DNA of 64,000 nt from an uncultured Roseibium sp. (GTDB lineage: Bacteria > Pseudomonadota > Alphaproteobacteria > Rhizobiales > Stappiaceae). The position numbers were made by a program, and so were the translations under genes. The stretch is taken from contig NZ_CANMNP010000015.1 of NCBI RefSeq assembly GCF_947499295.1, forward strand, positions 124,001-188,000, in the 5' to 3' direction. Shown here piece after piece: positions 28,030 through 38,051 of the stretch; position 1 is the stretch's first letter; each line of letters opens with the position of its first letter. The notes beneath the pieces are model-generated. The model did no database searches, had not been told where the DNA came from, and worked only from the letters and a program-made list of their open reading frames with translations.

Positions 28030-28476
28030 ATGTTCGATATCGGCTGGACCGAACTCTTGGTGATTGCCAGCGTGGCAATCATCGTTGTGGGGCCAAAAGA
28101 CCTGCCGCGCATGCTGCGCACGCTCGGGCAGACGATGGGCAAAATGCGCCGCATGTCGCGCGAATTCCAGTCCACGTTCAACGATGCACTGCGTGAGGCC
28201 GAACAGCAGGCCGATATCGCGGACATGAAGAAACAGGTCGAGGACGTCGCCAACTTCAATCCCTTGGGTGACTTGAAGAAGTCCATCGAAGAGGACGCCG
28301 CAAAGGCAACCGGCAAATCAAAAGACGCTGAACCTTCTGAAAAAGCCGAAGCCGAGCCATCCAAGGCCGAGGTTGAAGCACCAACCAAACCTGCAGAGAC
28401 GACCAGCAATGCTCCTGTCGCTGAGGCAACAGCCAAGTCGGACAGTAAGCCCGCGACGGAAGATGTGAAGGCATGA
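28030..28476 (+). CDS. tatB: Twin-arginine translocase TatB
   Basis: A 148-aa Tat receptor subunit. The membrane helix [33 protein letters not shown] carries the TatB hallmark Glu and GPKDLP. An amphipathic helix follows, then a long charged Lys/Glu/Ala tail that is disordered. The last four bases overlap the tatC start (ATGA), so tatB and tatC are translationally coupled. Confidence 0.94.
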   Translation: MFDIGWTELLVIASVAIIVVGPKDLPRMLRTLGQTMGKMRRMSREFQSTFNDALREAEQQADIADMKKQVEDVANFNPLGDLKKSIEEDAAKATGKSKDAEPSEKAEAEPSKAEVEAPTKPAETTSNAPVAEATAKSDSKPATEDVKA

Positions 28477-29267
28477 GCCAGGAAGATATCGACGACTCCA
28501 AAGCGCCGCTGATTGAGCACCTGATCGAATTGCGCCAAAGATTGATGTGGTCAATCGGTGCGATTCTGGTGATGTTCGTAATCTGCTTCTACTTTGCGAC
28601 AGACATATACAACATCCTGACCATTCCCTATATTCGCGCAGCGGGAGAAGGGCATCCGGTTGAGATGATCTTCACTGCACCTCAGGAATGGTTCTTCACG
28701 CAATTGAAGCTCGCGCTCTTCGGCGCTTTGTTTCTCGCGTTTCCTGTCGTTGCCAGCCAGATTTACATGTTTGTGGCACCAGGCCTTTACAAAAACGAGC
28801 GCGGCGCGTTTCTGCCGTTCCTGATCGCGACACCAATCCTGTTTCTGATTGGTGCCTGTCTGGTCTATTTCCTCATCATGCCAATGGCGATGGGTTTTTT
28901 CCTCTCGCAGGAACAATTGGCTCGCGAGGGGCAGGTTGCCATTCAGCATCTTGCCAAGGTCAGTGAGTATCTTGGCTTGATCATGATCTTGATCTTTGCG
29001 TTTGGTCTGGTCTTTCAGCTGCCGGTGGTACTGACGCTGCTTGGCAGGGCAGGGCTGGTTTCATCTGCTTCGCTGAAAACGAAACGCAAATACGCGATTG
29101 TTGGTGCGTTCGCTGCGGCTGCAATTTTGACGCCTCCTGACCCGATCTCGCAGATCGGTCTTGCGCTGCCAACGTTGCTTCTCTACGAAGTCTCCATTCT
29201 GTCAGTCAGGCTTGTGGAGAAACAGCGCGCTCAGCGTGAGGCGGAACGAGAAGCGGAAACCGCCTAA
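28473..29267 (+). CDS. tatC: Twin-arginine translocase TatC
   Basis: A 264-aa inner-membrane protein with six predicted helices that recognises twin-arginine signals together with TatB. Landmarks are [47 protein letters not shown], and [21 protein letters not shown]. Substrates in the window include the remnant of a Tat-type haloperoxidase at 20.3-20.9 kb. serS follows 69 bp later. Confidence 0.95.
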   Translation: MSQEDIDDSKAPLIEHLIELRQRLMWSIGAILVMFVICFYFATDIYNILTIPYIRAAGEGHPVEMIFTAPQEWFFTQLKLALFGALFLAFPVVASQIYMFVAPGLYKNERGAFLPFLIATPILFLIGACLVYFLIMPMAMGFFLSQEQLAREGQVAIQHLAKVSEYLGLIMILIFAFGLVFQLPVVLTLLGRAGLVSSASLKTKRKYAIVGAFAAAAILTPPDPISQIGLALPTLLLYEVSILSVRLVEKQRAQREAEREAETA

Positions 29268-29336
29268 CCTTCGTTCCCGATATTCAAGCCTTTCCGACGG
29301 AATGAGTGTACAACGACCGTCGTTCGGAAAGTGAAG

Positions 29337-30617
29337 ATGTTTGATATCAAGTGGATCAGGGAAAACGCAGACGCATTTGACAAGGCTTTGGCAAAAAGGG
29401 GTTATGAGGCCTCCGCTGCCAAGCTGATCGCGCTGGATGATTCCCGCCGTTCCCATATCACCAAGCTTCAGGAAGCCCAGGAACGACGCAACGCTGCTTC
29501 AAAAGAGATCGGCAAGGCCAAGGGTTCAGGCAATGAGGCCCGGGCGCAAGAGTTGATCGACGAAGTGGCCCAGATCAAAGCGTTCATCCAGTCTGGTGAA
29601 GAAGAAGAGCGCACACTTGTCGGTAATCTGGAAGCTGCCATGGCGGTTATTCCAAATCTGCCGCATGAAGATGTGCCCGTTGGGTCAGACGAAAAAGACA
29701 ACGTTCTCCTCAAAACCCACGGTGAACGCCCAACCTTCACCTTCAATGAAGCTCCGAAAGAACATTACGAACTGGGCGAAGCTCTCGGAGACATGGATTT
29801 TGCCGCGGCAGCGAAGCTCTCAGGCTCTCGCTTTGTGGTGTTGAAGGGACAAATTGCGCGCCTGGAGCGGGCTCTTGGCCAATTCATGATCGATCTGCAC
29901 ACACAAGAGAACGGATACACGGAAGTGTCCCCGCCGCTCCTCGTCAATGCGGACCCTCTTTATGGAACCGGCCAACTCCCCAAGTTTGAAGAAGATCTCT
30001 TCAAATCGACCACGGATCACTATCTGATCCCGACAGCTGAGGTTCCGCTGACGAACCTGGTTGCTGGTGAGATCCTAAGCGATGACCAGCTGCCGGTGCG
30101 TGTTACGGCTCTTACCTATTGTTTCCGGTCAGAAGCTGGATCAGCAGGGCGCGACACAAGAGGCATGCTCAGGCAGCACCAGTTCCTCAAGTGCGAGTTG
30201 GTTTCCGTTACCCGGCCTGAAGAGTCTCTGGATGAGTTGGACCGGATGCTGGGCTGTGCGGAACTGATCCTGCAAAAACTTGGTCTGCACTACCGCGTCA
30301 TGACCTTGTGCACGGGAGACATGGGATTTGGCGCTCGAAAAACCTACGATATCGAAGTGTGGCTTCCAGGTCAGGACACTTACCGAGAAATTTCTTCCTG
30401 TTCGGTCTGTGGGGACTTTCAGGCGCGCCGAATGAACGCAAGGTATCGGCCGGCCGATTCCAAACAGCCGCTTCATGTTCACACTCTGAACGGATCTGGT
30501 ATTGCTGTCGGGCGCGCATTGATTGCAGTGCTTGAGAACTACCAGAACGGCGACGGGTCCATCACGGTTCCCGAAGTGTTGCGTCCTTATATGGGTGGCC
30601 TTGAAAAACTCGGCTAG
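29337..30617 (+). CDS. serS: Seryl-tRNA synthetase
   Basis: A 426-aa class II synthetase charging tRNA-Ser and tRNA-Sec. The N-terminal long coiled-coil arm starts [22 protein letters not shown]; motif 2 is [28 protein letters not shown] and motif 3 is [23 protein letters not shown] at 29331 would add two residues; ATG at 29337 gives the family start and has GGAAAG at 29326-29331. A strong terminator-like hairpin follows. Confidence 0.96.
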   Translation: MFDIKWIRENADAFDKALAKRGYEASAAKLIALDDSRRSHITKLQEAQERRNAASKEIGKAKGSGNEARAQELIDEVAQIKAFIQSGEEEERTLVGNLEAAMAVIPNLPHEDVPVGSDEKDNVLLKTHGERPTFTFNEAPKEHYELGEALGDMDFAAAAKLSGSRFVVLKGQIARLERALGQFMIDLHTQENGYTEVSPPLLVNADPLYGTGQLPKFEEDLFKSTTDHYLIPTAEVPLTNLVAGEILSDDQLPVRVTALTYCFRSEAGSAGRDTRGMLRQHQFLKCELVSVTRPEESLDELDRMLGCAELILQKLGLHYRVMTLCTGDMGFGARKTYDIEVWLPGQDTYREISSCSVCGDFQARRMNARYRPADSKQPLHVHTLNGSGIAVGRALIAVLENYQNGDGSITVPEVLRPYMGGLEKLG

Positions 30618-30664
30618 CATCGCGCATGAACTGAACGGTTTGGGTTCGGTACACGACGATTTCA

Positions 30665-30708
30665 TTCCCGGCCGGCATCCCCCGGGGTGTCGACCGGGAT
30701 ATTTTTTG
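30665..30708 (+). terminator. Rho-independent terminator after serS
   Basis: TCCCGG at 30666-30671 pairs with CCGGGA at 30694-30699, enclosing a further GC-rich stem around CCCC/GGGG, and TTTTTT follows at 30702-30707. It ends the tat-serS unit, so surE should have its own promoter or rely on read-through. Confidence 0.75.
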
Positions 30709-30742
30709 CGGCCGAATTTGACCTGAATGGAGTAGGGCGGAA

Positions 30743-31501
30743 ATGCGGATTTTGATCACCAATGACGATGGCATTCTGTCTGAAGGCCTGACGTCACTTG
30801 AGAGAATTGCCAGGACCTTGTCTGATGATGTCTGGGTGATCGCTCCGGAAACGGATCAAAGTGGTGTCGCCCATTCGCTAACACTCAATGATCCACTGCG
30901 ACTTCGCCAAATTGATGAGCGTCGGTTTGCCCTAAAGGGAACACCGACCGATTGCGTGATTATGGGTGTTCGTCAGGTTCTGTCGGAAGCGCCGGATCTT
31001 GTGCTTTCTGGCATCAACAGGGGCCAGAACCTTGCAGAGGACGTGACTTACTCGGGGACTGTTGCTGGAGCAATGGAAGCCGCCATCCTGGGCATTCGTT
31101 CCATTGCTGTTTCACAGGCCTATGATTGGGGTTTTTCTTCTCAAATTTCGTTTGCAACGGCGGAAGCCCATGCACCGGCGTTGTTCAGGAAACTGATCGA
31201 CTTTGACCTGCCGCCATATTCTCTACTTAACGTCAATTTTCCGTCATGCGATGCTGACTCGGTCAAAGGTGTAAAGGTGACCGTGCAAGGCCATCATGAA
31301 CAGAGCGGACTTTCGATAGATGCGCGCACAGATACGCGCGGGGCCCCATACTACTGGTTACGGTTTCAGGACAGGGGTAACTCGGTTCTTGATAATTCCG
31401 ACCTGCAGGCAATTGCCGATGGATATGTTTCCGTTTCACCGTTACGCATAGATCTGACAGCCCACGACTTGGTGAGTCGCCTGGCTGGGGCACTTCAGTA
31501 A
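30743..31501 (+). CDS. surE: 5'-nucleotidase SurE
   Basis: A 252-aa metal-dependent nucleoside monophosphate phosphatase of stationary-phase survival. Metal site [10 protein letters not shown] near the N terminus, [25 protein letters not shown], and the C-terminal [18 protein letters not shown] are all present. GGAGTAGGG lies just before the ATG. pcm begins 21 bp after its stop; the surE-pcm pair is a classic operon in proteobacteria. Confidence 0.95.
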   Translation: MRILITNDDGILSEGLTSLERIARTLSDDVWVIAPETDQSGVAHSLTLNDPLRLRQIDERRFALKGTPTDCVIMGVRQVLSEAPDLVLSGINRGQNLAEDVTYSGTVAGAMEAAILGIRSIAVSQAYDWGFSSQISFATAEAHAPALFRKLIDFDLPPYSLLNVNFPSCDADSVKGVKVTVQGHHEQSGLSIDARTDTRGAPYYWLRFQDRGNSVLDNSDLQAIADGYVSVSPLRIDLTAHDLVSRLAGALQ

Positions 31502-31522
31502 TCCCGTATCGGGGAGCAATGC

Positions 31523-32215
31523 ATGGCCGGACATCCGACCGGCGGAGAAGCAACGTCAGGGTCAAGGGCGCTACCGGACGAGTCAGAGGCTCGCGCAGCG
31601 CTGGCCCTCGCTTTGAGACGGCGCGGTATCAGCGCAACAAACGTTCTAGCTGCCATCGAGAGAGTGCCGCGTCGTTTGTTTCTGTCAGCACGGCATCACA
31701 GTCTTGCATACGAAGATGCTGCCTTGCCGATAGAATGCGGTCAGACCGTTTCAGCTCCTTCGTTGGTTGCCTTGATCATGCAGGCTCTTGACCTTTCCCA
31801 AGAACACGCAGTCCTGGAAATCGGGACGGGGTCAGGATACCAAGCTGCAATCCTGTCTCATCTTGTTGGCCGTGTCGAAACTCTGGACCGCTTTTCAACG
31901 CTTATCGACCTCGCAACACGCCGCTTTGCCGCCTTGAAACTTGAAAATGTCAAAGCGCGTCATGAAGACGGTTTCGAGGGACTTCAAAAACAGGGGCCCT
32001 TCGATCGCATCGTGGTCAATGCTGCAATCGAAGCCGTACCTGATCCCTGGATACAGCAATTGAAACCAGGTGGCATATTGATTGCGCCTGTCGGCAAGAC
32101 TAAGCAGCCGCAGCCTCTGATCAGGTTCCAAAAGACGGACAACGTGATGACTGCTGAAACACTCACCACTATCCGCACAGTGATGTTGCAGCATGGGTTG
32201 GCCAAGAAGCTTTAA
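31523..32215 (+). CDS. pcm: Protein-L-isoaspartate O-methyltransferase
   Basis: A 230-aa SAM-dependent repair enzyme that methylates isoaspartyl residues in damaged proteins. Motifs are PRRLFLS...AYEDAALPIECGQTVSAPSLVALI and SAM loop VLEIGTGSGYQAAILSHL, with RHEDGFEGLQKQGPFDRIVVNAA and LKPGGILIAPVG further on. GGGGAG precedes the start. Downstream, after 225 bp, is the LysM/M23 lipoprotein gene, the order seen with nlpD elsewhere. Confidence 0.93.
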   Translation: MAGHPTGGEATSGSRALPDESEARAALALALRRRGISATNVLAAIERVPRRLFLSARHHSLAYEDAALPIECGQTVSAPSLVALIMQALDLSQEHAVLEIGTGSGYQAAILSHLVGRVETLDRFSTLIDLATRRFAALKLENVKARHEDGFEGLQKQGPFDRIVVNAAIEAVPDPWIQQLKPGGILIAPVGKTKQPQPLIRFQKTDNVMTAETLTTIRTVMLQHGLAKKL

Positions 32216-32440
32216 GAGAATGGAATCAGAAGGCCTCCTGGCCATCCTGAATTGCGAATCTTGGAACAGCTTTTGGCTCAGATTTACTATGTCAGCGCGA
32301 TTTGAGTTTTTATGTACAGCTCGAAATACTGAAGAAACAGCGTTTTCCGCGACCTTTCTGCCCGGTCTTTAGCCTTTATAAACCTTACTGCCTTCTACTC
32401 TTAACCATAACAGTCATTGTTAGCAGTCAGAGTTTAGGCG

Positions 32441-33889
32441 ATGAAAAAGCGGATGCGTACCCTCCGCGGGGATCTTTTGAGCAAGGTAGCGACGGCATCA
32501 CTCCTTGCTGCCGTATTGGCGGGATGTTCCGGCGCGGTTGAGCGGTTTGGTGAACCTCCGTTTTATACCGGAAACACACAGAATCAGCGGAACATTCTGA
32601 ACGGTGGCCAAAAGCAGCCTACCTATCAGGATATCGCCAATGGTCCGGGGGGAACGAGTGCGGGGCTGCCACAGTCAAGCACAGCTCCCGTGACGACGGG
32701 TTCCGTGACTAAGAGCACGTCGCAGATAAGCTCGGCGCCTTTGCCTGCACCTGCGCAGTCTGGATCTCTTCCGATCAAACCATCACCGATCGCGGTAAAA
32801 CCTGCCCCTGAAATTTCGAGTGCCCCGGTTGTAGCCGCTGCTGCAGGGCAGGCGAAAAGCTGGAAAGGCTGGACCTCTACGGGTGGTACCAGAGTGCAGG
32901 TTCGTCAGGGCGATAGTGTGCAGTCCATGGCCCGTCGATTTGGTGTTCCGGAAAAAGCAATTCTGGCTGTAAACGGGATCAGTAACCCGAGCCAGGTGCG
33001 TCCCGGACAGAGCATTATCATTCCGACTTATGTTTATTCGGAGCGGAATGGGTCGACCAGCGTTGCCGCAGACAAGGTGCAATTGCCGAAAGCAGTCGCA
33101 AATGAGCGCGTTGTTACGGGATCCGTACCGACTTCAGCTGCTGGGATGCCAAAGCCTGACAGGAAGCCCTTTAGTCAGCCGACTTTTGCCGATATCAGCC
33201 AAGGCGAAACCGTTGTTGAAGAAGTTGAAATCATTCGTGTAAGCACTTTACCCAAAAAGAAGCCTTCAGGCTTTGGTCAATCGCTTACGACAGCTTCGAT
33301 CAAGAGCAATTCAACAGACGGAGTGCCATCACCGCGGCGCCAGCCTGGCGATGCGGCGGTCAATCCAACGGCGGTTGCAGCAGCACCTTCCGGTGCAGTG
33401 GACAAAAACAGCTTACCAGCACCGGCGTTGACCGAAGAGGCAAGGCCGACGGCACCGATCAAGACACCGACCCAGGTTGCCAGTGTTCGTCCTGACGCCA
33501 ACGCTTCTACAGAAAAGTTTCGGTGGCCGGTACGCGGCCGGATCATTTCCGATTTCGGCAGCAAACCTGGTGGTGGCAAGAACGAGGGTGTGAATCTGGC
33601 GGTTCCAGAAGGTACACCGGTAAAAGCCGCAGACGGTGGAACCGTTATCTACTCAGGTAACGAACTTAAAGGGTACGGAAATCTTGTACTCGTAAGACAC
33701 GACGAAGGCTGGGTTTCCGCCTACGCGCACAATAGCGAACTGAAGGTCAAGCGCGGCGATACTGTCCGCCGCGGTGATGTAGTCGGTCTTGCCGGTAAGA
33801 CGGGTTCGGTCAACCAACCGCAAGTTCATTTTGAATTGCGCAAAGGCAACAAGCCTGTCGATCCGCTTAATCACTTGCCTCGCAGATAA
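32441..33889 (+). CDS. LysM/M23 (LytM) cell-wall lipoprotein, NlpD-like
   Basis: A 482-aa predicted lipoprotein. The signal ends in a lipobox LLAAVLAGCSG. One LysM domain (RVQVRQGDSVQSMARRFGVPEKAILAVNGI...GQSIIIP) binds peptidoglycan. Pro-rich linkers lead to a C-terminal M23 domain (KFRWPVRGRIISDFGSKPGGGKNEGVNLAVPEGTPVKAA...QVHFELRKGNKPVDPLNHL). In this domain the first zinc His is Asn (NEGVN, where active enzymes have H-x-G-x-D); HFELR remains. It may be a non-catalytic activator of amidases, as NlpD/EnvC are. Confidence 0.88.
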   Translation: MKKRMRTLRGDLLSKVATASLLAAVLAGCSGAVERFGEPPFYTGNTQNQRNILNGGQKQPTYQDIANGPGGTSAGLPQSSTAPVTTGSVTKSTSQISSAPLPAPAQSGSLPIKPSPIAVKPAPEISSAPVVAAAAGQAKSWKGWTSTGGTRVQVRQGDSVQSMARRFGVPEKAILAVNGISNPSQVRPGQSIIIPTYVYSERNGSTSVAADKVQLPKAVANERVVTGSVPTSAAGMPKPDRKPFSQPTFADISQGETVVEEVEIIRVSTLPKKKPSGFGQSLTTASIKSNSTDGVPSPRRQPGDAAVNPTAVAAAPSGAVDKNSLPAPALTEEARPTAPIKTPTQVASVRPDANASTEKFRWPVRGRIISDFGSKPGGGKNEGVNLAVPEGTPVKAADGGTVIYSGNELKGYGNLVLVRHDEGWVSAYAHNSELKVKRGDTVRRGDVVGLAGKTGSVNQPQVHFELRKGNKPVDPLNHLPRR

Positions 33890-33903
33890 CTTCTCGATTG
33901 CGG

Positions 33904-33936
33904 AAAAAAAGCCCGGCCAATTTGCCGGGCTTTTTT
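33904..33936. terminator. Bidirectional Rho-independent terminator
   Basis: GCCCGGC (33911-33917) pairs with GCCGGGC (33924-33930) around CAATTT, flanked by seven A on the left and six T on the right. It can end both the LysM/M23 gene from the left and the minus-strand DUF815 gene from the right. Confidence 0.92.
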
Positions 33937-33937
33937 G

Positions 33938-34810
33938 TTAGCTGAGCGACTTGCCGAGCCGTCCGGCCAGATCCTGGATGAACTGGTAAGCGACGCGGCC
34001 AGAGCGGCTGCCACGTGTCGTTGCCCATTCCAGGGCCTCCGAACGCATACGGTCTTCAGCAATTTCCAACCCATAGTGTGTTGCATAGCCACGCACCATG
34101 TCCAAATAGTCGTCCTGGCTGCACTTGTGGAAACCTAGCCAGAGGCCAAACCGGTCTGAGAGTGACACTTTTTCCTCTACGGCTTCGGCCGGATTGATGG
34201 CTGTAGATCGTTCGTTTTCGATCATGTCACGAGGAAGCAGATGCCGGCGATTTGATGTCGCGTAGAAGATAACATTGTCTGGCCGGCCTTCTATCCCGCC
34301 TTCCAGGACGGCTTTCAACGATTTATAGGACGTGTCGTCATTGTCGAAACTCAGATCGTCACAAAAGACGATGAATCTGAGAGGGGACTTCCGGATTTCT
34401 GTCATGAGTTTGGGAAGTGATTCTATATCTTCTCGATGAATTTCAATGAGTTTCAGAGATGACGAACCGTTTTCCGCGTTGACGGACGCATGTGCAGCCT
34501 TGACCAGCGAAGACTTTCCCATGCCCCTTGCGCCCCAAAGCAACGCATTGTTGGCCGGCAGTCCGTTTGCAAACCGTCTTGTATTCTCCAACAACAGGTC
34601 ACGGACATGTGAAACGGCGCAAAGAAGTGCGATATCGACACGATTGACCGTCTTCACGGGCTGCAGTTCACCGGGTTCTGGAACCCAGACAAAGGCGTCG
34701 GCAGAGTTCCAGTCGGGTTGGCTGGCTTTTGCCGGGACCGCTCTGGCGATGAGCTCAATAAGGGAATCGAGTTTGGCACTAAGCGCGGCGATGTCGTTTT
34801 GCGTGTTCAT
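33938..34810 (-). CDS. DUF815-family AAA-like ATPase
   Basis: A 290-aa protein of the DUF815 family, P-loop ATPases of unknown role. Walker A is LLWGARGMGKSSLVKA and Walker B FIVFCDDLSF, followed by DDTSYKSLKAVLEGGIEGRPDNVIFYATSNRRHLLP and a sensor-like VSLSDRFGLWLGFHKCSQDDYL, all typical. No membrane segment or signal. The frame continues upstream to 35035 without family similarity; MNTQNDIAALSAKLDSL at 34810 is used. It lies between the lytM and yajC genes on the opposite strand, a conserved alphaproteobacterial position. Confidence 0.87.
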   Translation of the reverse strand: MNTQNDIAALSAKLDSLIELIARAVPAKASQPDWNSADAFVWVPEPGELQPVKTVNRVDIALLCAVSHVRDLLLENTRRFANGLPANNALLWGARGMGKSSLVKAAHASVNAENGSSSLKLIEIHREDIESLPKLMTEIRKSPLRFIVFCDDLSFDNDDTSYKSLKAVLEGGIEGRPDNVIFYATSNRRHLLPRDMIENERSTAINPAEAVEEKVSLSDRFGLWLGFHKCSQDDYLDMVRGYATHYGLEIAEDRMRSEALEWATTRGSRSGRVAYQFIQDLAGRLGKSLS

Positions 34811-35049
34811 TCTTCTTGCAAGCCCTGTCAAAAAGGCCCATGTGAGGCCCTGAAAGTACCGGCGGTTGGAGTAACACGCAGACTGAAACACGAAAACGTC
34901 AGTTATTCCCATACCGGTACGCCGGAAACTGCTTGGAAAGCTTGAAAAGAAGCGCGCCACCGTTATAGTCCGCGCCACCAGAATGAGAGCGTTTTTGCCG
35001 GGGGTAGGGTTTTCCCGAGCAATGAATAGCGCCACCTTAGGAGAATTGA

Positions 35050-35388
35050 ATGTTCATCACCCCAGCCTATGCGCAGACCGCCGGAGCAGGTGGAATGGAG
35101 TCCCTTCTTTACGGTCCGATTCCAATGATGGTCGCGCTGTTTGCGATCATGTACTTTCTGATCATTCGCCCGCAACGGCAACGTATGAAACAGCACCAGG
35201 AATTGGTCTCGAACCTGCGTCGCGGCGACACGGTCGTTACCACGGGCGGTTTGATCGGCAAGGTGGCAAAGGTCGTTGATGACGGCGAGATTCAGCTGGA
35301 GCTGTCTGAAGGTGTGAAAGTACGCGTTGTTCGCGGCATGGTTCAGGAAGTTCGCTCAAAGACTGAGCCTGTCAAAGACAACGGCTAG
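35050..35388 (+). CDS. yajC: YajC, Sec translocon accessory subunit
   Basis: A 112-aa single-helix inner-membrane protein associated with SecDF. Membrane helix IPMMVALFAIMYFLIIRPQRQRMKQHQELVSNL followed by RRGDTVVTTGGLIGKVAKV and a KOW-like fold are typical. AGGAGAA at 35039-35045 precedes the ATG. A hairpin separates it from secD, 74 bp on. Confidence 0.94.
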   Translation: MFITPAYAQTAGAGGMESLLYGPIPMMVALFAIMYFLIIRPQRQRMKQHQELVSNLRRGDTVVTTGGLIGKVAKVVDDGEIQLELSEGVKVRVVRGMVQEVRSKTEPVKDNG

Positions 35389-35418
35389 GAACCCGTTCCG
35401 CCGTTCAAAATATTATTG

Positions 35419-35450
35419 CCGGGCCGGTCTGATGTCGGCCCGGGCGCTTT
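35419..35450 (+). terminator. Attenuator-like hairpin between yajC and secD
   Basis: CCGGGCCG (35419-35426) pairs perfectly with CGGCCCGG (35436-35443), followed by GCGCTTTTAAGG. The T-run is short and the AAGG (35452-35455) is the probable ribosome-binding site of secD. It may lower secDF relative to yajC, or mask the site; neither is proven. Confidence 0.5.
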
Positions 35451-35462
35451 TAAGGCTTGACT

Positions 35463-37073
35463 ATGCTCTATTTCGCTCGCTGGAAAATCGCGCTGATCGT
35501 GATTGTGGTTGCTGCAGGCATCCTGACCACGCTGCCGAATTTCTTTTCCCAAAAACAGCTTGATAGCTGGCCAGATTTCCTGCCGAAGAGCCAGATGGTT
35601 CTGGGGCTTGATCTTCGAGGAGGCGCATATCTCCTCTATGAAGTCGATCAGCAGGATTACATCCAAAAGCGCATGAAAGCGCTTGTCAGCGATATCCGGG
35701 CAACGTTGAGGGAAAACCCCAGAATTGGCTACACCGGTCTTGGTGTGCAAGGGGAAACGGCCCAGGTCCGAATTCGCGATCTGACCCGCCTCGGCGAGGC
35801 GGAAGAGCGGCTTGAACCTCTGGTCAATCCTCTAGTATCCAACCTTTTTGGCGGTCAACCGGTCAATGAATTCGCGATGGCTGTCTCCGATGACGGTCTG
35901 GTTCGGTTCACCTACACCGAACAGGGTCTTGAAGACCGCATGACCAACATTGTTCAACAATCCATTGAAGTCATTCGGCGACGCGTTGACGAACTCGGCA
36001 CAACGGAACCGAGCATTCAGCGACAAGGTGCGGACCGCATTCTGGTCGAGGCTCCCGGCGAAGATGATCCCGAACGCCTGAAAGACGTGATCGGAACGAC
36101 CGCGCAACTGACGTTCCATATGGTCGACACATCCATGTCCGGCGATCAGGCGCTTCAGAACCGCCCTCCAGTCGGAACCATTGTGCTGATGTCGGTGGAC
36201 GACCCTCCGATACCCTATTTGCTTGAAGAAGTACCGCTGCTCGCCGGCGAGGACCTGGTGGATGCGCAGGTCAGCTTTGATCAACGCAATAACGAACCTG
36301 TGGTCAACTTCCGCTTCAATCAGTCCGGTGCGCGTGAATTTGCCCGGATTTCGACGCAGAACGTGAACAGGGCGTTCGCGATCGTACTCGACAATGAAGT
36401 CATTTCAGCGCCGGTCATTCGGGAGCCGATCACTGGAGGTTCAGGTCAGATTTCCGGAAACTTTACCGTCGATAGCGCCAACAATCTTGCCGTTCTGCTG
36501 CGCGCTGGTGCGCTTCCGGCTCAGTTGACCGTGATCGAGGAGCGCTCCATCGGTCCTGGTCTTGGTGCGGATTCGGTTGAAGCTGGCCGGATCGCCTCAA
36601 TCATCGCTGGAGCTGCTGTGATCGTCTTCATGATCCTGGCGTACGGCCGGTTCGGTGTGATCGCCGACCTCGCTCTAACGGCCAATATATTCCTGATTTT
36701 CGGTGCGCTCACATTTCTGCAGGCGACGCTAACCTTGCCGGGGATTGCCGGGATCGTTTTGACAATCGGTATGGCTGTGGACGCCAACGTGCTGATTTTT
36801 GAGCGAATACGAGAGGAAGCACGAGCTGGACGATCCGTCATATCAGCCATTGATGCCGGATATAGTCGGGCACTCGGCACAATTCTTGATGCCAACATCA
36901 CCACGCTTATCGCAGCCGTTATCCTGTTCCAGCTCGGATCTGGACCGGTGCGCGGTTTCGCAGTGACGCTGGCGATCGGGATTTTCACGACCGTCTTCTC
37001 AGCTTTCACCTTCAGTCGGCTATTGGTGGCTCTTTGGATCCGCCAGCGTCGTCCGTCGAAATTGCCGATCTGA
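35463..37073 (+). CDS. secD: SecD, protein-export membrane protein
   Basis: A 536-aa RND-type subunit that uses proton motive force to pull preproteins across the inner membrane. One N-terminal helix, the periplasmic P1 region beginning VLGLDLRGGAYLLYEVD, then helices with GAAVIVFMILAYGRFGVIADLALTANIFLIFG and GIAGIVLTIGMAVDANVLIFERIREE. TTG at 35457 adds two residues; the ATG at 35463 follows AAGG and gives MLYFARWKIALIVIV. Not fused to SecF, which follows 15 bp later. Confidence 0.95.
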   Translation: MLYFARWKIALIVIVVAAGILTTLPNFFSQKQLDSWPDFLPKSQMVLGLDLRGGAYLLYEVDQQDYIQKRMKALVSDIRATLRENPRIGYTGLGVQGETAQVRIRDLTRLGEAEERLEPLVNPLVSNLFGGQPVNEFAMAVSDDGLVRFTYTEQGLEDRMTNIVQQSIEVIRRRVDELGTTEPSIQRQGADRILVEAPGEDDPERLKDVIGTTAQLTFHMVDTSMSGDQALQNRPPVGTIVLMSVDDPPIPYLLEEVPLLAGEDLVDAQVSFDQRNNEPVVNFRFNQSGAREFARISTQNVNRAFAIVLDNEVISAPVIREPITGGSGQISGNFTVDSANNLAVLLRAGALPAQLTVIEERSIGPGLGADSVEAGRIASIIAGAAVIVFMILAYGRFGVIADLALTANIFLIFGALTFLQATLTLPGIAGIVLTIGMAVDANVLIFERIREEARAGRSVISAIDAGYSRALGTILDANITTLIAAVILFQLGSGPVRGFAVTLAIGIFTTVFSAFTFSRLLVALWIRQRRPSKLPI

Positions 37074-37088
37074 TCCGGGAGAAATACC

Positions 37089-38039
37089 ATGTTGCTGAGA
37101 CTTGTTCCGGACAACACAAACATCAAATTTATGTGGCTGCGGAAAGCCAGCTTCCCGCTGTCCATCGTTCTCGTCATAGCCTCACTGGCCGGGTTTTTCC
37201 TCGTTGGTATGAACTACGGCATCGACTTCAAAGGCGGAACAATTATCGAGATCAAGACCGATGGTCCGGCAGATATCGGTGCAATTCGTTCCGAACTGGG
37301 TGAGCTTAACCTGGGCGACGTTCAGGTACAGGAGTTCGGTGCGTCCGACGACATCCTGATCCGCGTGGAAGAACAGCCTGGCGGCGAACTGGCGCAGCAA
37401 TCCGTTGTCCAGCGCATCCGTACTATTTTTGAAGACGACAATGTCGACTTCCGCCGGGTGGAAGTCGTGGGTCCGCGTGTATCCGGAGAACTGGCACAGG
37501 CAGGTGCGATCGCGGTGATCGCTTCCTTGCTGGCCATCATGTTCTATATCTGGTTCCGCTTTGAATGGCATTTTGCCATTGGTGCAATCCTGACCACGGC
37601 CAATGACGTTGTGATTACCATTGGCTTGTTCGTGCTGCTACAGCTGGATTTCTCATTGTCGAGTATCGCTGCGGTCCTGACCATTATCGGTTATTCGCTC
37701 AACGATACCGTCGTGGTCTATGACCGGATCCGCGAGAACCTTCGAAAATACAAGAAGCGTCCGCTGGCAGATATTCTCGACCAGTCCATCAACGAGACGT
37801 TGTCCAGGACGACCATGACTTCCGTGACGACCCTTTTGGCTCTGATATCGCTCTATGTCTTTGGCGGCGAGGTCATTCAGTCCTTCACGCTTGCCATGAT
37901 TTTCGGCATTGTCATCGGAACCTATTCGTCCATCTTCCTGGCGGCGCCGTTCCTGATCCTGCTGAACCTGCGGCCGGACGCGCTGTCGTCTAAGGATGAT
38001 GATGGCAAAAAGGGTTCGGATGCCGAGGCGACCGCATAA
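37089..38039 (+). CDS. secF: SecF, protein-export membrane protein
   Basis: A 316-aa partner of SecD. Motifs: FFLVGMNYGIDFKGGTIIEIKT (domain 1), ISGELAQAG-type VSGELAQAGAIAVIASLLAIMFYIWFRFEW, and GYSLNDTVVVYDRIRENLRKYK. Six membrane helices are expected. Its stop lies 12 bp before the Mth938-family gene. Confidence 0.95.
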   Translation: MLLRLVPDNTNIKFMWLRKASFPLSIVLVIASLAGFFLVGMNYGIDFKGGTIIEIKTDGPADIGAIRSELGELNLGDVQVQEFGASDDILIRVEEQPGGELAQQSVVQRIRTIFEDDNVDFRRVEVVGPRVSGELAQAGAIAVIASLLAIMFYIWFRFEWHFAIGAILTTANDVVITIGLFVLLQLDFSLSSIAAVLTIIGYSLNDTVVVYDRIRENLRKYKKRPLADILDQSINETLSRTTMTSVTTLLALISLYVFGGEVIQSFTLAMIFGIVIGTYSSIFLAAPFLILLNLRPDALSSKDDDGKKGSDAEATA

Positions 38040-38051
38040 GGCCGGCTGGTG

